Below are positions 1 through 8,814 of a stretch of 41,440 bases of DNA, one piece after another. Source of the DNA: Collimonas arenae (GTDB lineage: Bacteria > Pseudomonadota > Gammaproteobacteria > Burkholderiales > Burkholderiaceae_D); NCBI RefSeq assembly GCF_000786695.1, contig NZ_CP009963.1, positions 1 to 41,440 on the forward strand, written 5' to 3'. The notes beneath the pieces were generated by a model. The model worked only from the letters and a program-made list of their open reading frames with translations, was not told the origin of the DNA and ran no database searches. The translations under genes were made by a program, and so were the position numbers. Within the stretch, counting starts at the first letter, position 1. The number at the start of each line of letters is the position of its first letter.

Positions 1-331
1 ATGTCAGTCCGGATCCTGGCGGCCGGCACCAGGTCCACGGCCAGGCGCTCCTATCTGGTCGAGCAGCTGGCCGGCGCCGCTGCCGGCGGCGGCTCCCTGC
101 AGCTAGCGCCGGATCTCCGATCGGAACAACCAGGGCGAACACCTGGCGCCGGCTGCGCCGGCGCAGCCCACTCCTGCAGCTCGATGTCAGTCCGGATCCT
201 GGCGGCCGGCACCAGGTCCACGGCCAGGCGCTCCTATCTGGTCGAGCAGCTGGCCGGCGCCGCTGCCGGCGGCGGCTCCCTGCAGCTGGCACCGGATCTC
301 CGATCAGAACAACCAGGGCGAACACCTGGCG
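1..331 (+). repeat. GC-rich repeat array A: two tandem units
   Basis: Two direct units, 1-183 and 184-331, are nearly identical. The second breaks off after the AACACCTGGCG motif. The same unit recurs at 26006-26340 (two copies), 31012-31187 (one) and 41404-41440 (partial), always in the same orientation. Each unit holds internal palindromes, including GCGCCGGC-TGC-GCCGGCGC, TCCGATCGGA and paired CCAGGT/ACCTGG. The frame from base 1 is open, but this looks like a by-product of the GC content, since the copies at 26026 and 31012 do not keep that frame. No gene is seen in 1-468. Confidence 0.9.
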
Positions 332-349
332 TCTGTTCCGATCAGACAT

Positions 350-378
350 AAAAAAGCGCCTCGGGCGCCTTTTTTTTT
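350..378. terminator. Rho-independent terminator, bidirectional
   Basis: The inverted repeat GCGCC-TCG-GGCGC is flanked by an A run on the left and a run of nine T on the right. It can stop transcription leaving the repeat array on the plus strand, and the minus-strand transcript of the glycosyltransferase gene that ends at 469. Confidence 0.75.
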
Positions 379-468
379 GATATCTCGGTGCCAGGGATAA
401 AGAAGAAACCAAAGAACTTTGGAGAAATTAGCAATTTATGAGTGTCCAGTAATGCATACGACAAAATA

Positions 469-2352
469 TTATTTCACCCAGATATGCGCCGGGCTTGCAT
501 CGGCCTGGTACGCCTCCCACATGGTTATGTAGGCACTTTCTAAGTGTTTAGAAAATTGTTTTGAGTCAAACAATGCGCTTTCTCGGCTTGTCACTTTAAG
601 TTTCTGGCGCAATGTTAACAGCTTCGTCGGATTGGTTGCCAAATCCAACGCCAGCTGTTCATACTGTTCCAGTGATGTCGTAATTAATTCTGGAATTCCT
701 GCCGCATTAAGCAGACTACCGGCAACGCGGCCAGCAAACGTTGTTCCTACGCAGGTGACCAGTGGCAAGCCAGCCCAAAGGGCATCACTGGTGGTTGTAT
801 GCGCGTTATAAGGCAAGCTATCCAGGAACAAATCAGCAAGTTGCAAGCGCCTTAAGTGCGATTTCAATTCCATATGCGGAGCAAAAATCAGTCGATCTCC
901 ACTGATGCCTCTTATTTCTGCCTCTTTACGTAAATTTTTTTCTTGCTCGGGCGACTTACTCAGCATCCAGAGCACGCTATTACTGACCTCTTGAAGCAGA
1001 CGCATCCAGATATCGAAAAACTGCGGCGTTATTTTGTAGCTATTATTGAATGTGCAAAAAACGAAATCTTTATCTAAAAGTCCTATGTCATCGCGACTAT
1101 GCGGCTTATCGCCAATTTCTCTCCTTGTATCATTTGGCTGATACGAACCAGGGAGATAGACAATTTTTTCTGCATAAAACCGTTGATGATCTTCTGGAAC
1201 GATAAACTGGTCCGCAATAAGGTAGTCGATAAATTTCGCGCCCATAGTACCGGGGTATCCGAGATAGTTGATCTGGATCGGCGCTGGCCGGTATGCGAAG
1301 ACGCCAGGTCTTGCGTCTGTCGTATATCCTTTCAGATCGACAGCTATGTCAACTTCTAAGGCCCTAACAATATCCGCGATCTCCTTGTCCGACTTGGCGC
1401 TAACATCGATGAATGTTTCGAAACTCGCTTCGAGTCTCTTTCTCATTACGCTTCTATCATTTTCGCCAAAAGATATTCCGATGACGTCAAATCGGCTTTT
1501 ATCGTGAAGCTCAAATAACTCAACCATCAAAAACGCAGTGGCGTGTTCATGAAAGTCGGCGGATAGGTACGCAATGCGAATGCGATTATGTGAATATTTT
1601 TGCGATCCGCCTAGTGTTACGCTTGACCGTGAATAATGCTTCTCCGTAAATTTTTTCGCTACCTGTAGTTGGTCCGGCATTGAGTCAGACAGACCCAACA
1701 GGTAGAACGGATCGATGCAAGGTATTCCTTCGCTTATTTCAACCCGTAATGACAGAAGTTCCTGATTCAATCCAGACCAATCACAGCACATCATTTTTGC
1801 ATGCAAGAGTAATCCGCGCGCATATTCAGTGTAAGCATCCAATTTCAATACTCGCTGAAAATGCACGACTGCCTTTGCAAACTGGCCGGTTTGAAGCAGA
1901 GCCACCCCATAATTCATCAACAGAGTTTCGTCATCCGGCCTCAGTATTTGAGCGACATCATAATTCTCTAACTCAGCTTTATAATTTCCTAGTTTGCTAT
2001 ATACAATGCCGCGATTCAAGTAAGCTTCGAAGGATTTTTGATTCAGCGAGACAGCCTTGTCAAAGCAAGCTAGTGCATCAACGTTTCTATTGATCGCCTG
2101 TAGGGAAACACCCAAATCATGCACGGGTTCAAATGAGTCCGGAGAAAATGCCAACGCCTCTCTAAAACACGTAATTGCGGCAGCGTGTTCTTCCATTTTC
2201 TGTAGCGCTACTCCCCTGTAATACCAGTTTTCAACTGACGTTGGATCTATCTTCAATGCCGCCTCAAGAGACTTCGCGGCATCAACATATGCCCCGCATT
2301 GATAAAACGCCTGCGCATTTTTTAAAATTTCTGCTAAACCGGAGTCAGGCAT
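469..2352 (-). CDS. TPR protein with SPINDLY/O-GlcNAc-transferase-like catalytic region
   Basis: The N-terminal ~190 residues are TPR repeats (patterns such as AIxCFREALAFSPDS and AYLNRGIVYSKLGNY). From about residue 255 the protein matches the glycosyltransferase-41 type: IRIAYLSADFHEHATA, then DLKGYTTDARPG, then INYLGYPGTMGA, and near the end LADLFLDSLPYNAHTTTSDALWAGLPLVT. In this family the enzyme moves a sugar from a nucleotide-sugar donor to Ser/Thr of proteins, here presumably in the cytoplasm. The length of 627 residues suits a bacterial member. The ribosome site is weak (AAAAGAA). It is the last gene of the minus-strand block and ends before the terminator at 350-378. A role in glycosylating the plasmid's own adhesin is possible but only inferred. 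Confidence 0.85.
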   Translation of the reverse strand: MPDSGLAEILKNAQAFYQCGAYVDAAKSLEAALKIDPTSVENWYYRGVALQKMEEHAAAITCFREALAFSPDSFEPVHDLGVSLQAINRNVDALACFDKAVSLNQKSFEAYLNRGIVYSKLGNYKAELENYDVAQILRPDDETLLMNYGVALLQTGQFAKAVVHFQRVLKLDAYTEYARGLLLHAKMMCCDWSGLNQELLSLRVEISEGIPCIDPFYLLGLSDSMPDQLQVAKKFTEKHYSRSSVTLGGSQKYSHNRIRIAYLSADFHEHATAFLMVELFELHDKSRFDVIGISFGENDRSVMRKRLEASFETFIDVSAKSDKEIADIVRALEVDIAVDLKGYTTDARPGVFAYRPAPIQINYLGYPGTMGAKFIDYLIADQFIVPEDHQRFYAEKIVYLPGSYQPNDTRREIGDKPHSRDDIGLLDKDFVFCTFNNSYKITPQFFDIWMRLLQEVSNSVLWMLSKSPEQEKNLRKEAEIRGISGDRLIFAPHMELKSHLRRLQLADLFLDSLPYNAHTTTSDALWAGLPLVTCVGTTFAGRVAGSLLNAAGIPELITTSLEQYEQLALDLATNPTKLLTLRQKLKVTSRESALFDSKQFSKHLESAYITMWEAYQADASPAHIWVK

Positions 2353-2416
2353 AGTTCTTTTCCATTCGATTTTCGTCGCACGTTATAAAGCACTTCATCA
2401 ACAACCTCCAAAAAAA

Positions 2417-2438
2417 CGCAGCCCTCGTAAGGGCTGCG
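2417..2438 (-). terminator. Terminator of ssb
   Basis: A perfect 9-bp stem, CGCAGCCCT/AGGGCTGCG with a four-base loop, is followed on the minus strand by seven T. It lies 34 bases past the ssb stop codon and separates ssb from the glycosyltransferase gene. Confidence 0.85.
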
Positions 2439-2471
2439 CGAACTTTGTTTACGAATTAAAAAAGGTATATT

Positions 2472-2906
2472 TTAAAACGGAATGTCATCCCCCCTAGGAT
2501 CCTGCGACGTATGAGGCCCCTCCGACGACGCACCTGCAAGACCAGGAGATGTGTCACTACCGGCTGGTCCCTGACGGCTGCCGAGCATCTGCATGGTGTC
2601 GGCGATGATTTCGGTGGTGTAGCGCTCAGCGCCGTCCTTGTCTTGCCACTTGCGCGTCTGCAGGCGGCCTTCGACGTAGATCTGCGAACCTTTTTTCAGG
2701 TACTGGCCGGCGATCTCCGCCAGCTTGCGGTAGAAGGTGATGCGGTGCCACTCGGTTAATTCTTTTTTCTCGCCGCTGTTCTTGTCTTTCCAGCTTTCCG
2801 TGGTGGCAACGGCAATGTTGGTGACCGCTTCGCCGTTCGGCATGTAGCGTGTTTCCGGGTCGCGGCCGAGATTGCCGACGATGATGACTTTGTTGATTGA
2901 TGCCAC
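2472..2906 (-). CDS. ssb: Single-stranded DNA-binding protein
   Basis: The 144-residue protein has the SSB N-terminus ([17 protein letters not shown]), the OB-fold core ([22 protein letters not shown], then [15 protein letters not shown]) and the acidic C-terminal tip DDIPF that binds partner proteins. It coats single-stranded plasmid DNA during transfer and replication. The start is GTG, eight bases after a clear AGGAG site. Plasmid SSBs commonly protect incoming DNA and blunt the SOS response in recipients. This copy lies behind the KfrB-domain gene, 40 bases downstream, and has its own terminator. Confidence 0.97.
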   Translation of the reverse strand: MASINKVIIVGNLGRDPETRYMPNGEAVTNIAVATTESWKDKNSGEKKELTEWHRITFYRKLAEIAGQYLKKGSQIYVEGRLQTRKWQDKDGAERYTTEIIADTMQMLGSRQGPAGSDTSPGLAGASSEGPHTSQDPRGDDIPF

Positions 2907-2946
2907 GATGACTCTCCTATTGTATTAAATAGTAATTGCGTTGCAA

Positions 2947-3534
2947 CTATCGACCAAAGCTCTTCGGCTCAATCCCTTTGTCGATTTTCCCTTGCGCTTC
3001 TTTACTGCCGAACTCCTTGACAATACCAACCCGATTAGCTGGATACCGTATTTCAACATTTTCCCCGGCCCTCAATAAATCTCTATTCAAACTGCTGAGC
3101 GCTATGCGTTCGTGCTGAACGTTCCGCTCTCGACCGTTGATTTTGACCAGCTGAACGACATACTTATCATCCACACTCGTAATCGTTCCGTTGTATTGCC
3201 CGCCTTTTTCGGCCAGCAGAACAAAATTTCCCTTCTCCATGAAAGCCTTCTCGCTTTTATAAACACCGCGCAGAGATTCGTTTTTAAAAGGATTGAGAGC
3301 ATCACGTGAGTCGTTATAGACAAACGACCGTGCTGCACTCATGGCAGCCATTTCATACGCGGACGGCATTTGATTTTTCACTTGCGATTGCATAGTGCTT
3401 TCCAAAATTCGCACGAAACCAACCCGCTCTTCCTGTGTCAATTTATCGCGTCTTCCTTGTCTAATCAGTTGAAGTGCGTCGTTAATGACCTCCAATTCGA
3501 CAGACCTCTTTAAATCATTTTGAAATTTTTTCAT
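2947..3534 (-). CDS. KfrB-domain protein
   Basis: The 195-residue protein ends in a KfrB-type domain (about residues 115-180): YNGTITSVDDKYVVQLVKING, an HERIAL stretch, then GENVEIRYPANRVGIV. The N-terminal half is charged and probably helical. KfrB domains occur in plasmid maintenance and transfer proteins; the biochemical role is unclear. I chose the ATG at 3534, with GGGA upstream, because the longer frame runs through the small membrane gene at 3552-3695, which has a good ribosome site and overlaps it. It is likely cotranscribed with that gene and ssb. Confidence 0.75.
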   Translation of the reverse strand: MKKFQNDLKRSVELEVINDALQLIRQGRRDKLTQEERVGFVRILESTMQSQVKNQMPSAYEMAAMSAARSFVYNDSRDALNPFKNESLRGVYKSEKAFMEKGNFVLLAEKGGQYNGTITSVDDKYVVQLVKINGRERNVQHERIALSSLNRDLLRAGENVEIRYPANRVGIVKEFGSKEAQGKIDKGIEPKSFGR

Positions 3535-3551
3535 TTTATTTCCCAATAAAA

Positions 3552-3695
3552 TTAATGCGCCCCACCATAGAAATAAGAAATAATAATTACGACGCAAAAC
3601 AGACCCCAAAACACAGGTTTCGGTAACATCCAGATAGCCCTTCGAATAATTGCTCGCATGGCGGTTCCGATCAGCTGCGACAAATTTGGAATCAT
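3552..3695 (-). CDS. Small membrane protein, 47 residues
   Basis: This ORF starts at an ATG preceded by AGAGAGGA. It encodes a short basic segment followed by one transmembrane helix (WGLFCVVIIISYFYG). It ends 17 bases before the KfrB-domain gene, which suggests coupling. I do not recognise the family. The frame is open further upstream, but only this start has a ribosome site. Confidence 0.6.
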   Translation of the reverse strand: MIPNLSQLIGTAMRAIIRRAIWMLPKPVFWGLFCVVIIISYFYGGAH

Positions 3696-3726
3696 ACAAA
3701 TCCTCTCTATTTTTAAACATAAAATA

Positions 3727-3754
3727 CCGCCTACCCAGGACAACTGAGAGGCGG
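3727..3754 (-). terminator. Weak terminator-like hairpin
   Basis: CCGCCT and AGGCGG arms lie just past the 131-residue gene. On the minus strand they are followed by TATTTTATGTTT. It may mark the end of the long transfer operon, but the T run is broken. Confidence 0.4.
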
Positions 3755-3774
3755 CATATCGCAGTGCAACGAGT

Positions 3775-4170
3775 TCAGATGCTTAAGTCTTGGATCCAAC
3801 GGAGCGGCACCGGCAGGACAATACGGTCAGTTGCAACCTGCATCGCCTGCCCTAAACTTTCGGCCTCTTCCACCGACATATCGAAATAGCTGGATTTTTC
3901 CAAAGCCAGATTTTGCGAACATTCTCTGAATGACAAAAGATGCTTCTTAGTCTCATTCCGCATCGCATTAAAATCTGGATGCTCACACTCGTTTTCGTAT
4001 GCAGTGAAGAAAGCAATGCGAGATGCGGATATGCTGGCCCACTCCCTCCCTGCCAAGCGCCTAGCAGAATCACTCGCGCTCGACATCTCTAAGATTTGCC
4101 AGAAAAAAATGAACGCCAGTGCAGCAGTGGCGATTACGAAAATTTTTACCCCAAGCGCCAGATATTTCAT
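3775..4170 (-). CDS. Membrane-anchored hypothetical protein
   Basis: The 131-residue protein has one N-terminal transmembrane helix (about residues 5-27, VKIFVIATAALAFIFFW) and a soluble remainder with two cysteines (ENECEHP and FRECSQN), most likely on the periplasmic side. Its ATG overlaps the TGA of the OmpA-domain gene (ATGA), so the two are translationally coupled and probably act together in the envelope. Family not recognised. Confidence 0.65.
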   Translation of the reverse strand: MKYLALGVKIFVIATAALAFIFFWQILEMSSASDSARRLAGREWASISASRIAFFTAYENECEHPDFNAMRNETKKHLLSFRECSQNLALEKSSYFDMSVEEAESLGQAMQVATDRIVLPVPLRWIQDLSI

Positions 4171-5096
4171 CTGGTCTCTCCTGGTGGTAATGAGAGAATT
4201 TCAACGCGTCGATTGGGGGCAAGACAGGCGATGACAGACGGAGACTCTTTTCCAGGACATGCAATTAATGGGGATGATGACCCTGCGCCTTGAACGGTGA
4301 ACGTACTTGTGACGCCATCGTTTTTCAGTTCATCGGCGATTGTCTGGGCACGAGCCTTCGACAGTGTTGCGTTGTGCTGCACTGATCCGAGTCGATCTGT
4401 AAAGCCTGTGACGGCGATTTTTTCGGGTGGCGCGGTATTGATTCGTTGCGCCAAAATATTGACGATCTGCTTTCCTTCCTGCGTGAGTGCAGCACTGTCA
4501 AATTTGAATGTCGTACTCGCAGACAAAACAATCGGCTTGGCTTTTGGCGCAACTACAGGTAAGGAAGGAGGCGGTGTTGGCGCAACACAATCTGCCATGT
4601 CACGCTCAACGTCGAGACGTAATTTTTTGGCCCGTTCGATCTGCGCCCAGCCATGAACCCAGCGCGTACCATGCGTCTCTTCTTGCTCTTTCCATATTTC
4701 ATCCGTGAGAACAGCCAATCGGCCGGCCGACTCGCTCTTACAAGAAGACGCAGAAGCATGGATATTAGTTACTTCTATTTCGCGGATGGCTTTGGCCCAA
4801 TTCGGTCGTGAAGGCCAGTTTTTGACAGTATACAGAGGGATAAAGGGAGCACTACCATCAACAAAATGTCTCCCGTTCTGTAATGCCTTCGGCGCTACAT
4901 CGTTGAAAGTGCTGGATACCAGCACCTCTCGGTCCTGTCGGGCGGCTATTTCCAAAAAACCTTCAGCTAGACCGCGCTGAAACGAGTCTGGAATTTTTTT
5001 TGCTGCTGGCATCAAAGCGTCGGCTTCCGTGGCAACACTTGCAAATGCTGAGCCAGTGCATAGGGCCGCCAGAGCCAAAATGGTATTTTTTAGCAT
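4167..5096 (-). CDS. OmpA-domain envelope protein
   Basis: The 309-residue protein starts with a signal peptide (MLKNTILALAALCTGSAFA). A middle region has a Cys pair. From about residue 195 it carries an OmpA-like peptidoglycan-binding domain: TTFKFDSAALTQEGKQ, VTGFTDRLGSVQHNATLSKARA, and LAPNRRVEI. Such domains hold outer-membrane or T4SS components to the cell wall. It lies directly behind the adhesin gene and may help anchor the adhesin or mating apparatus (inferred). GAGGAT precedes the start. Confidence 0.85.
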   Translation of the reverse strand: MLKNTILALAALCTGSAFASVATEADALMPAAKKIPDSFQRGLAEGFLEIAARQDREVLVSSTFNDVAPKALQNGRHFVDGSAPFIPLYTVKNWPSRPNWAKAIREIEVTNIHASASSCKSESAGRLAVLTDEIWKEQEETHGTRWVHGWAQIERAKKLRLDVERDMADCVAPTPPPSLPVVAPKAKPIVLSASTTFKFDSAALTQEGKQIVNILAQRINTAPPEKIAVTGFTDRLGSVQHNATLSKARAQTIADELKNDGVTSTFTVQGAGSSSPLIACPGKESPSVIACLAPNRRVEILSLPPGETR

Positions 5097-5160
5097 GGGT
5101 ATATCCTCACAATTTATTATGGAAAATCACAATAAGTTGCATGTGGTTATCGAAGTGAAA

Positions 5161-5184
5161 GGAGTGGTGTATTGACACCACTCC
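5161..5184 (-). terminator. Perfect hairpin behind the adhesin gene
   Basis: A perfect 10-bp stem (GGAGTGGTGT/ACACCACTCC) with a four-base loop lies ten bases past the adhesin stop. On the minus strand only a short T stretch follows, so it may be a partial terminator or an mRNA 3'-end stabiliser. Confidence 0.55.
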
Positions 5185-5193
5185 CAATTGAAT

Positions 5194-7470
5194 TTAGAAG
5201 CCTAAGGTTGCTCCAATCGAAGTCGCCATTTTTCCACCGCTCGTTGCGTGTGAAAAATGGGCGTTGATGAGAAATCTGTCCGAAGCCCAGTAGTTAGCTC
5301 CCACAGCTACAGCAGTCGCTCCCGCGTAGGTGCCCATGGCCGCAGCCAACTGGAAGTTACCTTCGGCACGAGCATTGGGAATGAGGGACGATGCGGCCAT
5401 CGATGCAGCGCCGACAGCATTCATTTGTTTCGTGACTTGCTGTGAAAACTGCCCGAGCTTGCTGTCTGTGTAGGCATCGGCTTGGCTTACGCCAGAATTC
5501 ACCATGCCCGTTACTTGACCGAGATTGGTGGCATCCGTGCTGTACGTACCTGCAGCGACGTTGGCGATGGCACGTTCAGCCCCGGCGCTCCCGACACTGA
5601 CGGTATTGCTTCGATCGGAGACGGAACCAGGGCCAATCGCAACTGAATTGGCGCCCGATGCCACCGGATTGGGCAGTCCGCTTGTGTTGTTCGCCGCAAT
5701 GGAACTTCCAACCGCGCCAATAGCGCCGCCAACGCTATTGTAGGTAACGCCATTGATCGTATAGCTTGGTGCAGTAACGGCCCCAGTGGCCGGATTGTAG
5801 GTTGCTCCGCCCCCCAAGTTCCCAGCCACCGAAGTGCCAAGTGCATTGACGTTGCTGCCCAACGCATTTACGGACTGATTCGTAGCATTAAGCTGACTGC
5901 CGTTTACTGCATCGGTGCTAGTCGCGTTGACCTGGCCGGCGGCCACATTTGTGACGGTTCGTTCGGAACCGACGCTCCCAACGCTGACTGTGCCGAGCGG
6001 CACAGTCCCGGCGAATTTGTAAGCAGTTCCATTGATCGTCGTGCCGGTGGTGGCAATTGTTGCCGCTGTAGTCGAACCGGCCCCCAATGCTACTGAGTTC
6101 GCTTGAGTCGCCTGAGCGCCAGCACCAAGCGCCACAGAATTGTTGCCTTGGGCGAGTGAATTTGCACCGATTGCAACTGTTGGATCGCCTGTCGCCTGAG
6201 CATTGAAACCGATTGCAACAGCACCAGCGCTAGATGCCTTAGATAATTGTCCAACAGCTACGGTATTCGCAGCTGCGGCAGTTGAGTTGTCCCCTACCGC
6301 GACCGCGCCGACTCCGCTTGCGGCAGACGTTGCACCTACCGCCACAGCACCAACGGCTGAGCCAACAGAATTCGCACCAAAAACCACGGTTTGGTCGGCG
6401 CTAGCTGTTGCGTTCAAACCACCAGCAATTGCCGAATTCCCGGCGACCACTGTTCCCGGCCCGATTGCAACCGCATCCGTGCCGGTTGCGCTCGATGCCG
6501 CGCCGGTGCTATTTGCTTGAAAATACTTGGTTTTAAGGTCGGTGTACGTGTTGGCTTGGTTTAAAGTATTGGCGCCAGCCGCATTGAGCTGATTCACATT
6601 GACCGCATCTGTGCCAGCAACACCTGCAGCTACATTATGCAGACTCACAGGCGTTGTAGAGCCGACGCCACCCAAGGTAATTGCGCTATGGCTTGGATCG
6701 TCGTACTGAACACTATTCGCGGCCAGAGTGCTCACCGCACCCAAAGCACTTCCGACGTCGTTGTAAGTGCTGCCGTTGACAGTGTAGGATGGTTGCGTGA
6801 TAGCGCCAGTGGCAGGATTGTAAGATGAACCGCCACCCAAGCTGGATGCGACAGATTGACCTAATGCCGTTTGACTGGTACTTAAGCCTGAAACAGACGT
6901 GCTCAAAGTTGAAACTGTACTACTCAAGGCGGTTTGGCTGGTACTCAAACTGGAGACAGAGGTGCTTAGGTTTGTTACTGCTGTGCTGACGGTATTGAGT
7001 TGATTGACATTCACCGCATCCGTACCATTGACGCCAGGTGCTACAGTCACAGTTCCTGGATTCGCCGTGGTGCCTCCATTGTTATAGGTGACAGTGCTGG
7101 GATTGGCACTACTTTGAATGAGAGTCGTCAACTCACTAGTTGTCGCCGCATATCCAGCGTTCGTCGTGCCTGTTGGGCAAGTACTGCTAGGGGTCGCATC
7201 CAGCACGAAACCGAGGTTTGCGGGCAAGGGAATATCGGTGTTGCCAGTATAGGCAGTCCATGTACCGGTTTGACCGCCAGTGAGTCCAGGAAGCGTTCCT
7301 CCATTCTGCATCACAGCACTAGGGCCCTCGCAAAGCAAAGTTCCCGCATTTGCCTCATGCATAGATGGTACGGAAAATGCGATGAAAAGTGCTGCAGATA
7401 ACGCCGTTTTTCCATATGGAAATTTTTTTTTGATTACTGCTTTTTTAGAACATATAATTGTGGTAGCCAT
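5194..7470 (-). CDS. YadA-type trimeric autotransporter adhesin
   Basis: The 758-residue protein has an extended signal region (to about residue 43, KTALSAALFIAFSVPSMHEANA) and a head and stalk rich in Ala, Gly, Ser, Thr and Asn. YadA-head motifs (NSVALGAGAQA, AVAIGFNAQA) occur at roughly residues 330-475. Neck motifs of the type GTDAVNVNQLN recur. The C-terminal ~80 residues are a YadA membrane anchor ending in Phe. This class trimerises in the outer membrane and exposes an adhesive fibre. An AAGGT site precedes the start. Placed at the 3' end of the transfer operon, it may stabilise donor-recipient contact or promote biofilm (inferred). Confidence 0.93.
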   Translation of the reverse strand: MATTIICSKKAVIKKKFPYGKTALSAALFIAFSVPSMHEANAGTLLCEGPSAVMQNGGTLPGLTGGQTGTWTAYTGNTDIPLPANLGFVLDATPSSTCPTGTTNAGYAATTSELTTLIQSSANPSTVTYNNGGTTANPGTVTVAPGVNGTDAVNVNQLNTVSTAVTNLSTSVSSLSTSQTALSSTVSTLSTSVSGLSTSQTALGQSVASSLGGGSSYNPATGAITQPSYTVNGSTYNDVGSALGAVSTLAANSVQYDDPSHSAITLGGVGSTTPVSLHNVAAGVAGTDAVNVNQLNAAGANTLNQANTYTDLKTKYFQANSTGAASSATGTDAVAIGPGTVVAGNSAIAGGLNATASADQTVVFGANSVGSAVGAVAVGATSAASGVGAVAVGDNSTAAAANTVAVGQLSKASSAGAVAIGFNAQATGDPTVAIGANSLAQGNNSVALGAGAQATQANSVALGAGSTTAATIATTGTTINGTAYKFAGTVPLGTVSVGSVGSERTVTNVAAGQVNATSTDAVNGSQLNATNQSVNALGSNVNALGTSVAGNLGGGATYNPATGAVTAPSYTINGVTYNSVGGAIGAVGSSIAANNTSGLPNPVASGANSVAIGPGSVSDRSNTVSVGSAGAERAIANVAAGTYSTDATNLGQVTGMVNSGVSQADAYTDSKLGQFSQQVTKQMNAVGAASMAASSLIPNARAEGNFQLAAAMGTYAGATAVAVGANYWASDRFLINAHFSHATSGGKMATSIGATLGF

Positions 7471-7594
7471 TTGTAATACCTTTTCATTGAGACGTGGAAA
7501 TTGTTACTTGGTTAGATCGGTGCGGGTGCTACAACACCTGTACCGACCGCATACTTATGAGACGACGATATAAATCAAGGGACCTCTCTTTCAA

Positions 7595-8197
7595 TTAATA
7601 ACTGGATTGATATGTCACTCCCTGCTGCCAGCGACTTTGCCAGTGCGCGATATACTGCCCAGCAATTTGCGGATTGTTCCAAACGACTATGACGTTTTCA
7701 CTGTTACTTTTCGCTGCAGCGGATGAGTAGTTAAAACTGCCCGTCTCGACGTGCCGCCCATCGATCACGATGTATTTGTCATGATGAATTGGATACGTAT
7801 TGATTGTCCTGGTAGGAATGCCTGCGTTGACAAGCAAATTAAGCGCTTTCTGCGGCGCGCTTGTTCGAGTCTCTTGCAGGTTATTCTTATAGTCCACCAG
7901 CACAGCAACATCGACGCCCCGACGCTTTGCATCAATTAGCGATCGCACGACCGGGGGCGACGTAAATGAATATGCCGCCAAGCGGATTGACGACCTTGAA
8001 GCCCGTATCGCCTTCAATACCAGGGCCTCACCACTACCATCAGGAGAGAATGCGGCTTCGACAGATTGAGCTGCAGGCGCCTCTGCCTGATTAGCGGTCA
8101 TAGCATCATTGAACTGATTTAGCATGGACCCAAGATTGCCAGCGACTGCTCCAGGACCAAAAGTAAGGCACAAGGACATTAGAAATATTCGACGCAT
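7595..8197 (-). CDS. Secreted phospholipase-D-family nuclease (Nuc-like)
   Basis: The 200-residue protein has a signal peptide (MRRIFLMSLCLTFGPGAVAG) and a single HKD motif, HHDKYIVIDGRHVETGSFN, with the downstream Ser/Asn residues of the PLD superfamily. One HKD per chain and the length match the periplasmic endonuclease Nuc of pKM101, which works as a dimer. It lies 17 bases after trbM/kikA, as part of the transfer operon. Substrate is inferred to be DNA. Confidence 0.88.
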   Translation of the reverse strand: MRRIFLMSLCLTFGPGAVAGNLGSMLNQFNDAMTANQAEAPAAQSVEAAFSPDGSGEALVLKAIRASRSSIRLAAYSFTSPPVVRSLIDAKRRGVDVAVLVDYKNNLQETRTSAPQKALNLLVNAGIPTRTINTYPIHHDKYIVIDGRHVETGSFNYSSAAAKSNSENVIVVWNNPQIAGQYIAHWQSRWQQGVTYQSSY

Positions 8198-8214
8198 AAA
8201 ATATTCCTACTTTC

Positions 8215-8778
8215 TCACTGTGCCAACGAATTCAAATGAATTCGCAGGCTGAATTTGCGCTGCATATAGACATCAATCGCCATAGGCGATTGCTGCTTCT
8301 GCCAAACAACCTTGTCATACACGTTCACGTAATTGCCGTCGTCAATATTCCCGGCTTGATAGGAGCTAAGTAGTTTCCCGACGCAAGCGCGCTTGCCATT
8401 CCCGTTCGTAGGATCCGTTTGATCGCCAAGCTGCGGAGTGTCAACGGTGGACCCGTTTGGTAAAGCTTGAACAACATTGATTCCTTGTGGTGCGGCTTGT
8501 AGCGGATCAGGGCAAGGGTCGTATGGGTCATTGACCATCTGTGCGTAGTTCGCACCGTTATCGTTTTTGTCCGACATGTCGCAGCTAGGAAATGGCCTAC
8601 CGTGCGTCAGATCGTCGTACAAACGATTAATGAACGAGACACAGTAAGGCGCTGCAGTCGGGCCGTTAGGATTGGCCAGGCACAACAATACCGTACAGCC
8701 ATATTCACTAGCTTGAGCGGCGCCAGTGACTCCTGTGGCACCAACCAACAACAGAACTGCCAATATTTTCTTAATCAT
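8215..8778 (-). CDS. TrbM/KikA-family conjugal transfer protein
   Basis: The 187-residue protein has a signal peptide (ILAVLLLVGATGVTGAAQA) and the family's cysteine pattern: YGCTVLLCLANPNG, PYCVSFINRLYDDL, PFPSCDM. TrbM/KikA proteins are periplasmic accessory factors of VirB-like transfer systems; their exact function is not settled. The ATG at 8778 has GGAA upstream; an in-frame TTG four codons earlier is less likely. It follows virB1 by 36 bases. Confidence 0.85.
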   Translation of the reverse strand: MIKKILAVLLLVGATGVTGAAQASEYGCTVLLCLANPNGPTAAPYCVSFINRLYDDLTHGRPFPSCDMSDKNDNGANYAQMVNDPYDPCPDPLQAAPQGINVVQALPNGSTVDTPQLGDQTDPTNGNGKRACVGKLLSSYQAGNIDDGNYVNVYDKVVWQKQQSPMAIDVYMQRKFSLRIHLNSLAQ

Positions 8779-8814
8779 TTTCAATTCCAAAAAATAAACT
8801 GCGAATTAATCAAA

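Noticed and set aside
1..351. Open frame through the tandem GC-rich repeat that would encode a 61-residue repeated peptide
   Set aside because: No ribosome site, the frame is not kept in the copies at 26026 and 31012, and the sequence is dominated by palindromes; a long frame is expected in such GC-rich DNA.
2947..3720. Longer KfrB-domain protein starting near 3720
   Set aside because: Its first 62 codons overlap the better supported 47-residue membrane gene; the ATG at 3534 is close behind that gene's stop.
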